A DNA stretch of 64,000 nt from Lactarius indigo. Taxonomy: Eukaryota > Basidiomycota > Agaricomycetes > Russulales > Russulaceae. The stretch covers positions 62,001-126,000 of the forward strand of contig JAFKAC010000117.1 in the NCBI GenBank assembly GCA_025766275.1, written 5' to 3'. The notes below the pieces were generated by a model. That model saw only the letters and a list, made by a program, of their open reading frames with translations. It had not been told where the DNA came from and did not search any database. Position numbers and translations under genes: made by a program. This document shows positions 43,346 through 56,880 of the stretch, piece after piece; the first letter of the stretch is position 1; the number at the start of each line of letters is the position of its first letter.

Positions 43346-46105
43346 TCTTTTGCTTGCTCTCCTGCAGTTTTGGTGGTGTTGATTTGTGCTGGTGCGGGTG
43401 TCGTGCTTGGAGCCGGGGATGTGTATCCTGGCAGAGAGGGTTCGTAGGCTGTTACCGACCCTTGTGAATATGTGGCTGTTTCGGTCATTTGACTGCTAGA
43501 CGGTCCTCCCATCTGCCACTGTCCCTGCGTTCGAGAGTTTGGGCAATGGCGTGAGAGGTGACCTGGCGCATGGCAATTATAACAGAGGACATTCCTTAGG
43601 TCCCTTCTCAATCCTCCTCTTCCTCTTCCTCTTGCTCCTGGTCTGCCACATGGTGGGAATGGTGGTTGGGGCCACGTGTACAGTGGCTTTCCATAGTTGA
43701 TTTCTTCTGACCCAGCAAGTCGGACTCTGGTGTGGTCTGCCGATGTGTCCATCGCCCAGGGGTTTGTCTGTGGCAGGTTCTGAGGGAGGGTCCATCCTGC
43801 ATTTCCGCTTTGCTTCTTTGGTGGTTGTTGAGTTTTGTATTCGTTGAGTCGTGCTTTGAGATGTATGTAATTCTTCTTCTGTTTGAGGACCGCTCACTTC
43901 CAGTCGTCGAATGTGACTGGGTCGTTGAACTGGAACGCCATCTTGAACAGCTCTTTTGGTAGCCCTAATGTGAACAGGTTGATGGTTTGGGGTTCATTGA
44001 GGCGATAGTGAGCCTTCCATGCCAATTGTTTGAAGTCGTTGACGTACTTATCGATGTCCTCTCTGACCATTCTAAATCCTTTCCTCAGGATTGCTTGTGC
44101 CTGCTCTCGTTCCAACATATTCTCAAAGCATTGGCTGAAACTGTTGGCTACAGCTTCCCATAACTCCCTGGTATAGGGGCTGATCCCTCGTTGTATTTGT
44201 CGATTGAGCCAGTTCAGGAACGATAGAACCCATTCACTGACTGCTCCTCCCTTGATGTATAAGAGAAACAGGAGCCTCCTGTGGTAGTCATTTCTCATGA
44301 TGGGGGCGTCCAAGTTCATACCCCAGTTGTTACGCTTGTACTGGCATAGTGTCCGACTTGGACGGTTCTGCGGGAACACAGTGCCCCAAGTCGCAGCTGA
44401 CTTCCGGGGGAGGTGGATACAGCCAAGGTGTCCCCTAGTCAACAAAGGTACTGACAGCCTTCTATCAGATGAGAGTACTGAGAGGCAGAAAATGGTAGTT
44501 AAGAGAGGAAAGGGGGATGAGCAAACAGCCCAAGGGGAGGTGGCAGACAGCCAACCACAGCTCAAAAGATAGAGAGGAGAAGACGGTGATCAGCTGGTAC
44601 AATTCCACAAGATCTCAAGCTAGAGAACTAGGGGATACAAGCTACCCTACTTATACTCCAGCTATCGTAAGATTCAGACTCAGAAACCCTAATACAATGA
44701 TTCTAGGGTGAGTAATTGTACAGTAAGAATGTCATGGAGAATGTGTAATCATCAATCAGCATACAGTCAGTCAACCAATCAGAATGAGGCATCAGTCATC
44801 CTTATTGTAACAGTGTAATCATTTATGAGTCATCTGCCGTCAGTATCAGTCATCAGGTACCAATCATTAGTCAGCCAGGCACAAGCTCATCTAGACTCTT
44901 CCGGTGCATTCTAGCCAGGTCACATGCCAGGGTCACTGACAGGTGACTTGGGTCTTTGCTTTTATCCGGGCCAGTGGAACCTGCAATTCTGCGCATCATC
45001 GCAGAAGGTCCAATGATATCGCGGGCCGGGGCACTTATCTCTTGGTTGGCAGCTTATCTTAGCTTTTTCTTCGTCACCCTTCTCTTCTTCGCGTGATTGC
45101 ATCCATCATATCGCTGTTTGCTGGGGTCAAGGGGGCAAAACTGTAACACCAGTAGACGTGCCACTGCGTAAGGAATGAGTCTACTTTTAGTCTGTCCCCA
45201 TCAAAAATAGATGGGGGCTCGCCGGTTAGTTTTTCGTGATGGCCTCCTCCTCCTGCCGCAGCTCCTCCATCTGGTGGTCCTCCCACAGGTGGTCCTCCGC
45301 TTGGTGGCCCTCTTCTATGTATGTCAAATGGGACTCCTCCTCCTGGTGGTGGTGGGGGGTCTCCTCCCAGTCCTCCTATGCCTGGTGGTAGTTCCAGGAT
45401 GGGATGTCTCCCAGATGGGGGATCTCCACGATCGGATCCTATTGCATGGAATATTGTGGCGTCGTCAGCTGTCATGCGTACTCTGGTTTCTGGGTTGATG
45501 GGCATGAGAATTTCTTGGGCTTCTTGGCATATTGCACGTGACTCTTCAAGTGCTGCTTCTTCCATTGCTTGTGTGATTGTGGCCATGAGAGCTGGCGATC
45601 GTACGTGAATAGGTTCTGGTTCTGTGATATGGGCAGACTCAGCTCGTTCGACAAGGAGTTCTTGTATTGCTCCGCCGCTACTTTTGGTTTGGTCTGGCTG
45701 TCGTCCCTCTCCTTCTTCTTCACTTTGTTCAGTTTCTTCAGAAACTGCTTCTCCTGTTGTATGTTCTTGTAATTGTCCATCAATGGGGCCCCAATCAGCC
45801 CTGCTATTAAGCTCTCAGGCATTGATGTCGCACTGGTATTGTGGTCCCACTGGTCATACAACGTCCCAGTGACGATCTATTGGGTTCCACGTAACTTCCA
45901 TCCAACACAAGTGGTCGAAGTTAAACTCAACTGGTCGGAACCTAGTAGGTCTGTTGAATTCCATGAAATATCTGGTTTCTTCTTCTCTCTCTCACCAACT
46001 GGCCGCTCCCAAGAAGCGCATTGGTACGTTGCGGTCCCCTCGACAGGTTAGCGTATAGGGATGAAAGCTCGTCCACTGATCTCTGGTTGTTATGGCCACG
46101 ATGGT
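43255..46105 (-). pseudogene. Gypsy K gag, split by solo LTR G1
   Basis: Closest to P1's gag. N-terminal block with TTRDQWTSFHPYT near 46090 (GTG, no ATG), EVTWNPIDRHWDVV, the MATITQAMEE site at 45586, Gly/Pro linker, KVDSFLTQWHVYW up to 45149, solo LTR G1, then WGMNLDAPIMRND, FTLGLPKELFKMAF, CCHC (CYNCHAPGHLSRHC about 43545-43590) and EGFRDT at the TGA 43255. A few TGA stops and frame breaks lie in the N-terminal part (about 45800-46010). Confidence 0.88.
44328..45148 (-). repeat. Solo LTR G1 (TSD CCAGT)
   Basis: 821 bp, TGTTACGC...CTGTAACA (plus-strand reading), with CCAGT at 44323-44327 and 45149-45153. It splits the HVYW|GMNLD codons of K gag. A TATAAGTAG on the minus strand (about 44652) gives the orientation. 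Confidence 0.92.
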
Positions 46106-46119
46106 ATCTTGGTCTTAAT

Positions 46120-46621
46120 GTAACGTTGTCATGATGTTAGCTTGACTTGAGCTCAATGAGGTGGCAACAAACTTAGCAGATAGACACAATGACTTGGAGG
46201 TCCGTGTTCTTGTCCTAGTGAATGCACAAAGGCACACCGACAAGTCTTGCACTTGTTCTATTGGTTGCACGCAAAGGTAGAAGGGAAAGGAAAGAGAAAG
46301 AGACGAGAGGAACTGAAGGCAAAAGTGATGATTCAAGAAGACCAAGATGGCATATCTTGGTCTTCGCCAACTATCTTAAATACAAGTAGAGCAGGCTTAT
46401 AAGCGCTGCTATGAGTCAGAGTATGTAGCATCCAACGTATCACAGAAATCAAGCAAACCCTAATACTACTACTACTAGTATGTGGGTCGAGTCAGTCCTC
46501 AGTCAGCTATCATACGCAATCTCCTATCGTGCTACATCGTAAGCTCCTAAGTCCGTGACTAATATACCTTACCGCCATAATCGCAACCGGTACAGTAAGG
46601 GTTCACGAGTCAAATGTAACA
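46120..46621 (-). repeat. LTR F3, 5' LTR of K
   Basis: 502 bp, TG...CA. Self-primer complement 46338-46348 and primer-binding site complement 46107-46117, matching over 11 bases. The outer end abuts the Copia coding region at 46622. Confidence 0.9.
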
Positions 46622-49323
46622 ACACGGCTTTTATCAATGGGAGTCTTTCTACAGCAAGGATTGCGTGTTTTGGGAAATTTGCAGCATATAACCTTGCTAA
46701 GAAAAAACAAAACAATTGTCCAATGTAAACCCCTAGTTCACGGACAATCTCTATATTGGCTGGATGCCTCTATTTCTACCCTAATTGAGTCGCAATATGC
46801 GAACATATCTGTGTTGCAAAATGTAGATTATGACCTTATGCATCGTTGCCTCGGACACCCATCTAAAGAGGTTCTAAGACGATCTAAGGAAAACACTAAG
46901 GGTTTCCCTGACGGGATTGTAATTCCTACCTCTGACAAACTATGTCCAGGATGTGCGCAAGGAAAAATGCCTGCAGCATCTCATCTGCCTTCCGAAACTA
47001 GGGCTAAAGCTTCTTTTAATCGAATTCATTCCGATTTAAAAAGCTTCCCTATACCGTCATATCACAAGTACAAGTATTTTATTGTCTTCTTTGACGATTA
47101 TACTTCCTTTGCTTGGATCACTCTTTTATGGGAAAAAGCCTCTGCTATTACTGCTTTAAAGCAGTGGCTTGTGTTAATAAAAAATCAATTTAACACTACC
47201 ATAAAAGAATGGATGTCTGATGCCGGCAGTGAATATAAGTCGGATGCTTTCCTAAAGCAATTAAAGGATGCCAGCATTACAGTGCTACAGTCTGCGCCAC
47301 ATACGCCACAACAAAATGGGTGCGCTGAGCGTTTTATGCACACTATAATGGACAAAGCTCAGGCTATGCACCTTGATGCTTGTTTACCTCAGAGTTGGTG
47401 GGAATTTGCAGTCTTACATGCTACACATTGTTACAATAGAATTCCAATTAGTCGCCTTCAATGGCAGACTTCTTATAAACTATTGTACAATGAAGTACCT
47501 GATATTTCTCATCTTCGAGTGTTTGGTTCAGGTGCATATGTCCATATCCCTGAGGCTCGCTGGGTGAATAAACTTTCCCCTAAAAGCGAACTCATGATCT
47601 ACCTTGGTAGAGGATCTGGAATGAAGGCTGATGTCTTCATGTGCACACCCAATACTTTGTTCTATTCGGACAAAGCACTCTTTGATGAAGGATTATTTCC
47701 TAAGTGTCCTTCTGACAGCGTCAGGAGTAAACCTAAAGGTATAACTCAGTTAGATGATACAGCTTCAGATGATGAGCTGTCTGTAGACGATACCACTCCT
47801 GGTGTTGATGACGACCCTCCACCTGAGCCTCCTAAATGGAGAAGCGCTCCCCAGCCTGTTGGGCCTGGACCTCCCAGTAGATCTACTGGAGGTACTGGAT
47901 CGCTGCTACCTCCGCCTTTACCACTGCAACCTGTACCAGGTCCTAGTCAACCTAGGAGGATGGCACGTATAAGGAAACCCACTTCTCATCCAGATAATGT
48001 CTATGGAGATAGGCCTCCTACTACGATAATTTGTGACATTGAGTGGACTCGCACATGGCGACAATTGACTGGTGACCAGCCGAGTAGCTCTCAGTTGTGT
48101 TCATGTCAAGATCAGACAGTACCAGGAGATTTTCCTGAGCAACCCGAGTCTGGTCCTTCTAGTGCACCAGGTGATAATCCGCACCTTTCGGATGATGAAG
48201 TAGAGCAACAATTGCTCACCCGCCTTGCTCAGGAAGGGGGAGTCAAATTTCTAGATCTTCTGCTTGCCAAAGCAGTTTCACCAATAGATCTAGATGCACC
48301 TGATACCTGTAATATTTGTGAATGGACCTATCGGGACATTCTTAAAATGCCAAGTGACTCTCAGGAGGAGTGGTGTAATGCATGCAAAGAGGAACTTGCT
48401 TCCCTTCGCAATCGCAAAGTCTATGAACTTGTTAACCTGCTGAAAGGCAGAAAGGTTATCAAGAATTGATGGGTATTTGACTTAAAGTCAGATGGTTGAA
48501 AGAAAGCCAGGCTAGTTGCCAAAGGCTTTTCTCAGGTTGAAGGCATAGATTATGATGAAATATTCTCACCTGTGGTATGCTTTGAGACCGTCTGGATGAT
48601 GCTTGCGCTTACAGTGCTGAAGGATTGGCACATCTCTGGACTGGACGTCAAAACAGCCTTCCTGTATGGAGACCTTGATGAGGAACTCTACATGGAACAA
48701 CCTGAAGGGTTTAAAATCCCTGGCCAACAAAACAAAGTGATGCACCTTAGAAAAGCCATCTATGGACTTAAACAAGCTGCTCTTGCTTGGTGGAGAGCAC
48801 TGGATAAATCCATGGGCACTCTAAGTTGTACATGTCTACAATCAGACTCAGGTCTGTTTGTAAATGAGGATAAAACAATTGTAGTAATTGTTTACGTCGA
48901 TGATGTCCTCTTCCTCAGAAAACATAAAAAACAAATTGATTCCTTGAAGCAGCGCTTTATGAGAATCTGGGAATGCAGAGACCTTGGTGATACCAAAGAG
49001 TTTCTTCGAATGTGCATACTACGTTCTAAAGGTAGAATCCTGATCGATCAGCAGGATTACCTTTAGAAAGTTTTGCAGCGCTTCAAACTGATTAATGCCA
49101 AATCAGTACCCACTCCACTACCGGAAGGGTATCATCCTACTCCTAATAAGGGAACTGCATCTCCAGATCTCCGCGCTTCATACCAACAAGTGATAGGATC
49201 ACTCCTATACATTATGATTGGTACACGACCAGATATTGCCTATGCTGTTACCAAAATGGCGCAGTTTGCTGCCAACCCATCAGAAGACCATTTAAAGCGT
49301 GCTCTTTACATATGCTGCTACTT
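46622..49323 (+). pseudogene. Copia-type Pol: integrase and reverse transcriptase
   Basis: Starts without its 5' end at the LTR of K. GAG-pre-integrase (LMHRCLGHPSKEVL), integrase core (FNRIHSDLKSFP, WMSDAGSEYKS, QQNGCAERFM), a Pro/Ser-rich linker, then RT (DVKTAFLYGDLDEELYMEQP, VIVYVDDVLF near 48890) and the connection domain (PTPLPEGYHPT, GTRPDIAYAV). The integrase-before-RT order defines Copia. Three stops: TGA at 48467-48469, TGA in DG*KKARLVAKGF, and TAG in DYL*KVLQRF; each fits a C-to-T change. The LINE interrupts it at 49323, and RNase H follows at 57987. Confidence 0.93.
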
Positions 49324-49705
49324 TTTTTTTTTTTTGGAGGGGCGCTACTATTCTTGTATCTAGTTACATGTGGACGCCTAAATACAAGTACATAGAGTGC
49401 CAAGTGGCGGGAGATTTGCCATCAGCTCCACTTGGCGCACTTGGTGCCAGGCCTAAAGGGTGCCAGGATGCGAGGGAAAATGCGTTTACACACATCCCCT
49501 GGTAGGGGGGATAGTGTGGGACTCAGACACAAGGCAGCTGCGGTCAGGTGCGGTGTGGTCTCCTACCCACCAAAACCTCATGGGTGTTGAGCCAGTTGGG
49601 GGGGGGCTCAGGGTGGAGGAGGTTTCTCCAGGTGGCTTTGACTAGTGCTTGTGTGGTGGGGTTGCGTTTAATCTTTGTTGCTATTATTTTGTCGGTTATT
49701 AGTCT

Positions 49706-52700
49706 TCAGTTAATTTGGCTGAGCCATCGGTGTTCTATTTTGTCTCTTGAGTGTTCTTTTGATTGAATGGTTCTCTCACATCTCATGACCCAAATTAGGT
49801 AAGCTGACTCCGATATGAGGATTTGGATTAGTCTGTTTGCACCTTTTATCATGGTGTGTCGTCGTCGGTCATTTCCGTTCCCTTCCTCTGGGTTGTGTGG
49901 TATTGCTAGGGATCCACAGCCAAGTATCGTTCCTAGGTTGGGTTCCTGCCAGGGGTGTGTTTCTTGAGGCCAGTATCTTTCCGTCATATCCCAGATCGTT
50001 TTTATCGGTGTCACTTCGCAGTTTAGCAGGATGTGTTCTAGGTCTTCTTTGTTCTGGCATGTTGGGCACCATTGTCTGTGTTCGTAGCCCGGAATGTTTT
50101 CCCAGAAATCCCCTATCATGAAGGCGCTGTGGATTGCCTTGTAGATGAATTGTTGAATGGTGGGTCGGATCGTGTTGCTCCTTATGTTTTTCCAGATTGA
50201 TTTGGTTGTTTCTTTCATTTTGTTAAAGAGGAGCATGGCTGTTTTTATTTTGTTTAGGTTCTTTTCAGTTGTCGGGCGTCTTGGGGTGGGTGTTTGCTTG
50301 CATATTCCTCTGTAGGCTTGTGCCTGTGTTATGGTTGCAAGTTTCGCACCTTGGAGGTCATACTCTTCTGGGACATTTAGGATGAGTTCGTCTGGCTCGT
50401 CTTTCTCCATGCCTTCTTTGGCTAATTTGTCGCATTCCTCGTTTCCTAGCGTGCCATTATGTCCTTTTACCCATTCAAAGTGTGTTGTGGCTGTGCGTCT
50501 CTTAAGGAGATATGTGGCCATCTTGAAAAGGTTGGCATTTTTTATGTCTATCCATCCATTATCTTCCCAGGTGCTGAGATGTTTTGTTAGGCCGTGTATG
50601 ACATATTTGGAGTCTGTTCTGATCAGTATTGGCCAGAAAGTGGGTACTGCGTTTATGGCTTTGATTATTGCGGCGATTTCGCCAACTTGGTTTGATTGTA
50701 GTTCCCCTGGTACTTGTATTGCTGCATTTCTCCTGTCGCCGGGGCCGATCCATATTCCACTTCCACATCATGCGTCGTCTTTCCTGTTACTGAAGCATGC
50801 TCCATCTGTGTATATCGTTATTCTAGGGTGGTTGTGGTTGATACCCATGGTATAGCAGCGGGTTGCAGGGTGGGTGGATATTTTGGACAGGTCTGTGAAG
50901 ATGCAGAAGCATTCGGCTAGGTTATTCCTGCATGTTATTGTCAGGTCAAAGAGGATTTCGCCGTTTTCTTCCCATGCTGTGATGTTTTGATCTTTTCTTC
51001 TCTTGGTTAGCAATAGGTTATCGGGGGGGTCTCCCAGCGCCAGGGGGTTCAGTTTGGGGATGGTTTCTTGTATTCTGGTTAGTGCTTCTGTTGCACATCT
51101 GTGTGGGTTGTTACATGTTACATCTATTGATGCGGTCTTCGACGCATTCTATACAGGCGCATTTTGGGTCCGGGGTGTGGTGTGTCGTTTGTCTTTCATT
51201 TCTTATCCTCGCTGAGATTCTCATTAGGTCCGTGATTGTGTTCGCGTGGTGTTTCTTCATGAGGCATTTTGTCGCGGTATTGGTGAGGGGTCTCTGTTTC
51301 ACATTCAAGTGGTACCATGCGGGGAGCTGGGCTCAGATATCTTGGGATAGTCTGATGGCTGCCAGGTTTGTATTGTATTTTCTGGCCGTTTTGAGCATTC
51401 TCATGATGTCGTGTCCTATTTTTATTGCTCTAGGGCCTCGGGAGGGGGGATTCCATGATTGTAAGAAGCGGTTGACGATTGCGACGCTTGAGGTTCCGGG
51501 AGGTGCAGCTGCAGCTATGATGAGGTCTGTTACTGTTGCCCATGCAGGTCTGCTCGGGGTGAAGTTGAGGTATGTCTTCAGCCATATTATTTTGATCACT
51601 TTGTTTCTCGCTTTGATGTTTAGTAGTTTCAGTCCGCCTTCTTCGAGGGGGCTTTGTAGGGTGCTTATGGCTATTCTAGGGTTGTTTTCTCGTTCCCATA
51701 TGAGGGTTCGGATCATTTTTGTGATCGCGTTCTTGATGTGTGATGGCATTCCTTGCACTTTGGCGAGGAATTGGGTATGCCCTCCTATGACAGCTTGGAT
51801 GATCAGTCTTTTTCCAAATAGGGTGGGGTGCGTGTTATTCCATCTTTCGATTTTCGTTTTCATTTTATCCATTAGCAGTTCCCATGGTGTCGTGTTGTCT
51901 ACTCCATTGCCTATCCAGGCCCCTAGGATTCTTATGGCATCTCTGTCCCTCGCAATTCTTACATTATTTTCTAGTGGTCTGGTGTCATGTACGTTGAGTT
52001 TTCTTGTTGTGTATACTTGTTGTCTGTGCTCTGTGGTGCCTATAGGTATGATCTCGGTCTTTTCTATGTTAAATTTTGCCCCTGATGCTTCGCACCAGTC
52101 TCCTAGGATGTTTTCTACATAATCAAAGCTGTCGTTTTCGTTGAGGAAGAGGTTTGTGTCATCTGCAAACAGGGTGAGTTTTATGCTTCATTCTAGGCCT
52201 GGTATCTTGAATCCGGATATGTGGTTGGAGTTTCTAATCGTACATGCTAATGGCTCGATGGCTAGGTCGAAGAGGGGGCAGGAGAGCAGGTCTCCCTGTC
52301 TGACTCCCCTTGTCATGCGGAATGGTGAACTAAGGGTTCCATTTATCACTACTCGCGTGTGTGCGTGTTCGTACAGCGTGCGGATTGTTTTGGTGAAGGT
52401 TGGTGGGAGATTAAATGCTGCTAACATTTCCCACAGATATTGGTGGTTGATCTTGTCATATGCCTTCTCCTGGTCGAGAGCCACAATTGCTCCATTTTCT
52501 TCCATGACTTCTGCATAGTTTAAGATTGTCTGCGCGAGTCTTATGTGGTCAAAGATGGACCTTTTTGGGATGAAGCCTGCCTGATCTTCGTGCACCATGT
52601 TCGGGACGTGTTTGAGCAGTTGAAGGGCTAGGACCTTGGTGAGTAGTTTATAGTCTGTGTTGAGGAGCGTTATCAGGCGGTAGTTGCTGATTTCTGACGG

Positions 52701-54590
52701 GTCCTTTTTCTTAAAGATTGGGCACATCCAGCCTAGGGAGAAGTCAGATCTTTTGTCCACTCCGTGTTCCTGTATGTCGCGGAAGAGTAGCGTGAGGGTT
52801 TCTACAATGTTGAAGGCTTCTTGCCCCAGTTTTTGTGCGTCTTCGTATCTTTTGTCGAGCAGTTTCCAGAGTTCATATGGGCAGCCGTCCATACCGGTTG
52901 CAGAGCCGTTCTTTGCTAGTTTCAGGGCTTTCCTGACTTGCGTTTTGTAGATCGCCCATTGTTGGGAATCCCTATGGGCTCTCCGGAGCTTCTGTTCTTG
53001 GGGGATCTCATTTAGTTGGGTTCATATTTTATTTTGGTGTTCTTCCTCTCCGGCTGTTGATGGGTCTTGGTCTGACTGTATCTTTTCATGGTAATCTCTA
53101 GCTAGCTGGGCCATCCGTATTGTGTTGCGTTCATATTGGGGGGGGGATGAGTCAGGGATTTTGAGTCGGTGGATTATGTCTCTCGGTTTATTTTCTTTGC
53201 TCAATTTTGACCAGATGCCTCCTAGGCGTTCGCCGTGATTGAGGAGCCTGGCTCGGTAGATTTCCTTTTGATCCCGGGCCTCCTTTCTTTCAAGGAGCAT
53301 GAGCTCGTTTGCAAGGTACGCTTCGTTGTTCCTGGTGTTTTCGTTTTGGTCCAGGTCTGGAGCATTTGCTGCTTCTTCCAGGTCTTTCATGAGGTTCCGC
53401 TTTCACGCGGTGTGTTTCTGGTGTATCTCTTTCGATGTTTGTTGGGCTTGTTTCGTTATATCTTCTTTGAAGGCCTTCCACATCAGCTGGGGGTTCATAA
53501 TTTGTCTTGGTGTGTTATTCTTTTTTGCTTCAGCCATTTCTTTCTGTAGTTGCTGACCTCGCTCATTGATAGCGAATCTTAGTTTTTTGTTCCTCAGGAT
53601 TGTTAGTGGCCAGGTCCATTGACCTTTCCCTATTTGGGGGGTGTCCGCAGGGGCGAATTTAGTGACAGTTATCCAGTGATCTGTCGGGACAGGGGTTGGA
53701 CCCATTTTCCAGTCGAGGGTATGAATTGCTTTCTGTTCTTTTACGTAGATTCTATCTAGTCTGGATTGGATTTGGTGTCCACTTGCGTTCGCACAGTAGG
53801 TGAAACATCGTTCCTTCGGGTTCCTGTGTCTCCACGTGTCTTCCAGGTCAAGCTGGTGTCGTAGGTCGCGTAGCGCTTCTACAGCGCTTTGGTCATTATG
53901 GTGGATCAGTGCTCTGTCTATGGGGTCTTCCGTGACATTGAAGTCCCCCAGAAGGAAGTCTGGGTGGTTTACTCCATGATTCGTACGTGCGTATTCTATT
54001 GATTCCCAGAAAGTGGGGTGTTCGGATTTGTTATTTGGTGTGTAGACATTGATTAGGGTTGTTTCTTCTGATTCGTGCCAGTTGATTTTCAGGGCTATGG
54101 CTCTTCTGGGGATAAGTTCTGTCATTTTGCAGGACTTAGGGGCTATTATGCTCTTATTTATGACGAAGGCTACTCCCACGGTGGCTCGTGGGTTTGTTGG
54201 GTTATGTGATGTTAGTAGGTCCATTTTCCGGCCAAGGCAGGTGAGTATGTTCTGGACGCGCTCATTGTCTAGGTGCATTTCTTGTACGGCTAATATCGCT
54301 ATTTTGTATGTGTTTAGTGTGCGGTTAATTGCGGACCATTTTTCTATCCCATTCATTTGATGTGAAGGGGCAGTAAAGCCGTTTAGGTTTAGGGTAGCTA
54401 TGTTTATATTGGCTTTGCGGTGTAGCAAGTTCTGATCACGCATTGGGGCTGTGCTGTGCCCAGATGTTGGGTGGTACTGATCTGTACCTTGGTGTGCGCT
54501 CCCTTGTTGGGTGCGTTCACCATTTGTCCGGGTGGGGACATGTGTGTGTTGGGGGCTGGAGAGGGATGGGGCAGTGCTTGCAGGCATCAT
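49706..54590 (-). pseudogene. LINE ORF2: AP endonuclease, reverse transcriptase, RNase H
   Basis: Apurinic-type endonuclease at the N-terminus (TLNLNGF, VQEMHLDN, LLGDFNVTEDPIDR, SRLDRIYV, PTDHWITV). RT with MCPIFKKKD, ALDQEKAYDKI, GVRQGDLLSCPLF and the catalytic LFADDTNLF (about 52160). A C-terminal RNase H (IYTDGACFS near 50810, LIRTDSKYVI, EWVKGHNGTLGNEECDKLAK) and a CX2C...C zinc segment (WCPTCQNKEDLEHILLNC). Breaks: TGA at 53403, 53022, 52188, 51333 and 50768, and a frame change between 51013 and 51110. The RNase H and domain order resemble the Tad1 clade of fungi; clade assignment needs a tree. Confidence 0.92.
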
Positions 54591-55434
54591 AGGTGGGGAG
54601 TGGGGAAGTGTTCGTCTTGTATTTAAGTGTTCTACAGGGACTATCTAGTTTGGGCTGGGCCATTTTATTTACATTTAGTGAGGTATCTAGTGCTGTTCAA
54701 CCGCTCGCTTGCTATGTGTGGGTGTTAGGGCCAAAGCCCCTGCCTTGGCTTCTAGTTTTGCCCTTGTCATTGCGTCTCTTGGGGCCGTTCCAGCCGTCTA
54801 TGTCAGGGAATGGGCATAGGCCTCAGGGGTGGTCTACTCCATGGCAGATACCGCAATTGTATGGGCTGATGTTTGTGATTCCGGTTCCCGTCATCGGGGC
54901 TGAGTAGGAGCGGCCTGCTAGATATTTCCTTACCCTGGGCCAAACTCCTAAGTTTATCGCCTCCCGGCCTTTGGCATAGACGTTGAATTGAGGTATCAGC
55001 AGGTCCCTGGGTTGTTTGATGTCTAGGCATGTGAGGTGGACGGAGTTAGTGAGCTTCGTGAGAGCTTTGTATACTTGTAGTCTCTCATCCTCAGGGTGTT
55101 CATTTGCGATAGCCACTATATAGTTCTTCATTTCAGGGTTGTTCCAGACACCCTTGATGATGACTTCTATGTCCTCCTTGGTCATGGAGTGGAATCCTCT
55201 GATTGCGAAGAGGAATTCTGGGCATACGCATCCCAGGGGGGTTGCTCGGAAAGTGATGGCAGGTGATGACCAGACTGTCCTCGTAAGGAGGATGTCCACT
55301 TGTTCAGTCGTGAGGTTGAAAACTAGGAAGGCATTGGGGTGGCGTTTTGCGGCGATGCCTCCGCACTGGCACGTGGGGTCGCTACTCCTACATTTTGCGA
55401 TTTGGTGATTTCAGCTATTGCAGCCATGAGCTGG

Positions 55435-56016
55435 TGTTACGCCCTAGCAGGGGCGTGGGTTCTAGAGGTTTCAAATCACACAAGTATCAAGCAAAGACTT
55501 CTGTTGTCTTATTGCTACGAAATACAAGTGGCAAAAGTGTGGCACAGGGTGCAGCACTACTCTGTAATGTAGGACTCCTCGTCTGAAGTGTCTGACACTT
55601 CTCTACACTTGATCTTGCTAGTGCACAGAGTATAACAGGTGTGACGTGTTGATATAGTTCAACTGCAAAGACTTCAAAGTGTCCTGGTTAGGGACTGAGG
55701 TAGGGGATGCACAAGAAGAGGGGGATAAGGTGAAGTCACACCAAAGTACGGAGGCAAGGTTACTAGATTGCAAATGAAGCCAAGTCTGGCTTCCTATGGT
55801 CTATAGTACAGGTTTATATAGGGCAAGGTTCCAAACAACATGAACACAGGCCCACACAGAGGCAAAGAGACTAGATGGAGTAAAGAGACGTTCGGATCAA
55901 GACAAGTAGCGCCACCAACAGTAGTAGCTCCTTTGGTTTACAAAGTATGGGACACAAGGGGAAAAGAACAAAAGAGAACACACTGTAACTGAGGTCCGAA
56001 GCGTCAGATCATAACA
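55435..56016 (-). repeat. Solo LTR C in LINE ORF1
   Basis: 582 bp, TGTTACGCCC...GATCATAACA (plus-strand reading). Flanks GCTGG (55430-55434) and GCCAG (56017-56021) could be a decayed 5-bp duplication differing by two transitions. It shows the uninterrupted form of the site into which G3 was inserted in the other LTR C copy (CTCTACACTTGATC near 55602-55615). Confidence 0.88.
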
Positions 56017-56479
56017 GCCAGGCTTTGATATCTTTGTACATGGTGGGGGCTCTGGCTTCGTTGTCGAATGGGATGGCGATGAGTTTCCCGTGTTGGAAGT
56101 TCTCCCAGTCACTTATGAGGTTGAGGTCGAGATACTCGAATATGGAGGTTGGGTGTGCGTCTTGTACTTGGGGCATCGGTCCCGGAGTGAATTTGTCGAT
56201 GGTGGATCGGGGGTTGTTGCCTCCCACATAGGGGTCGGTGCGGTCCGCTTCCACTAGGCCCCTTACTGAGGCAGTTTGTCTTCCAGATCCCGTGGTGCCA
56301 TTGGGGGTGTTCTGGTCATGGTGTTCTTGGTTGTCTGGGGGGGTGAGATGGGCAAAGATCATGGGGATATCTCCGTCCGGGGTGCTTTGGGGGAGGGAGA
56401 TGCTGGGGGAGGTTCGCGAGCGTCTAGTGGGTGTAGCCGGGGGGGTTGGGGAATTCTCACTGGAAATGGGGGGGAGTAC

Positions 56480-56880
56480 TGTTGGAACGTGATAAGTACA
56501 TAAGGACCTTATCTATAGCAGTTACGACATTACGGTACTATGTTTACCATATTAGGCAAGTCAGGATACATACGGTAGTGGGCGTATCATGTCCGGTGAT
56601 GAGGAGAAGTCTCATGACTGTCTCAGAAGCACGAAACACATCAGGCGTGTGTAAAAACGCGATATTGTGGACGCCTTTACTCATCACTTTTGCGCAAATG
56701 GACATGGTGGGGCCATAGAGCATAAATATCCTCCTATGGGGAGGGAGGCGAATACAGAACTTCACCCCTCTTCACTTGTGCACACTCTCCCCTCTAAACC
56801 AGTCTCTCAACCTACTGCAAAGGTGAGAACGTCCCTCCTGCGTGCTGCGCTTTAGCCTGTAAGGCTTTTGCTGTGCAACA
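56480..56880 (+). repeat. Solo Copia LTR (TSD AGTAC)
   Basis: 401 bp, TGTTGGAACG...GTGCAACA, with AGTAC at 56475-56479 and 56881-56885. It is nearly identical to the 3' LTR of the Copia element at 59052-59452, the same length, with differences mostly at CpG sites. Confidence 0.94.

Noticed and set aside
51082..52122. 346-codon plus-strand ORF, hydrophobic
   Set aside because: It lies antisense to the LINE reverse transcriptase, whose motifs are clear on the minus strand. Its hydrophobic look comes from the complement of a coding region.
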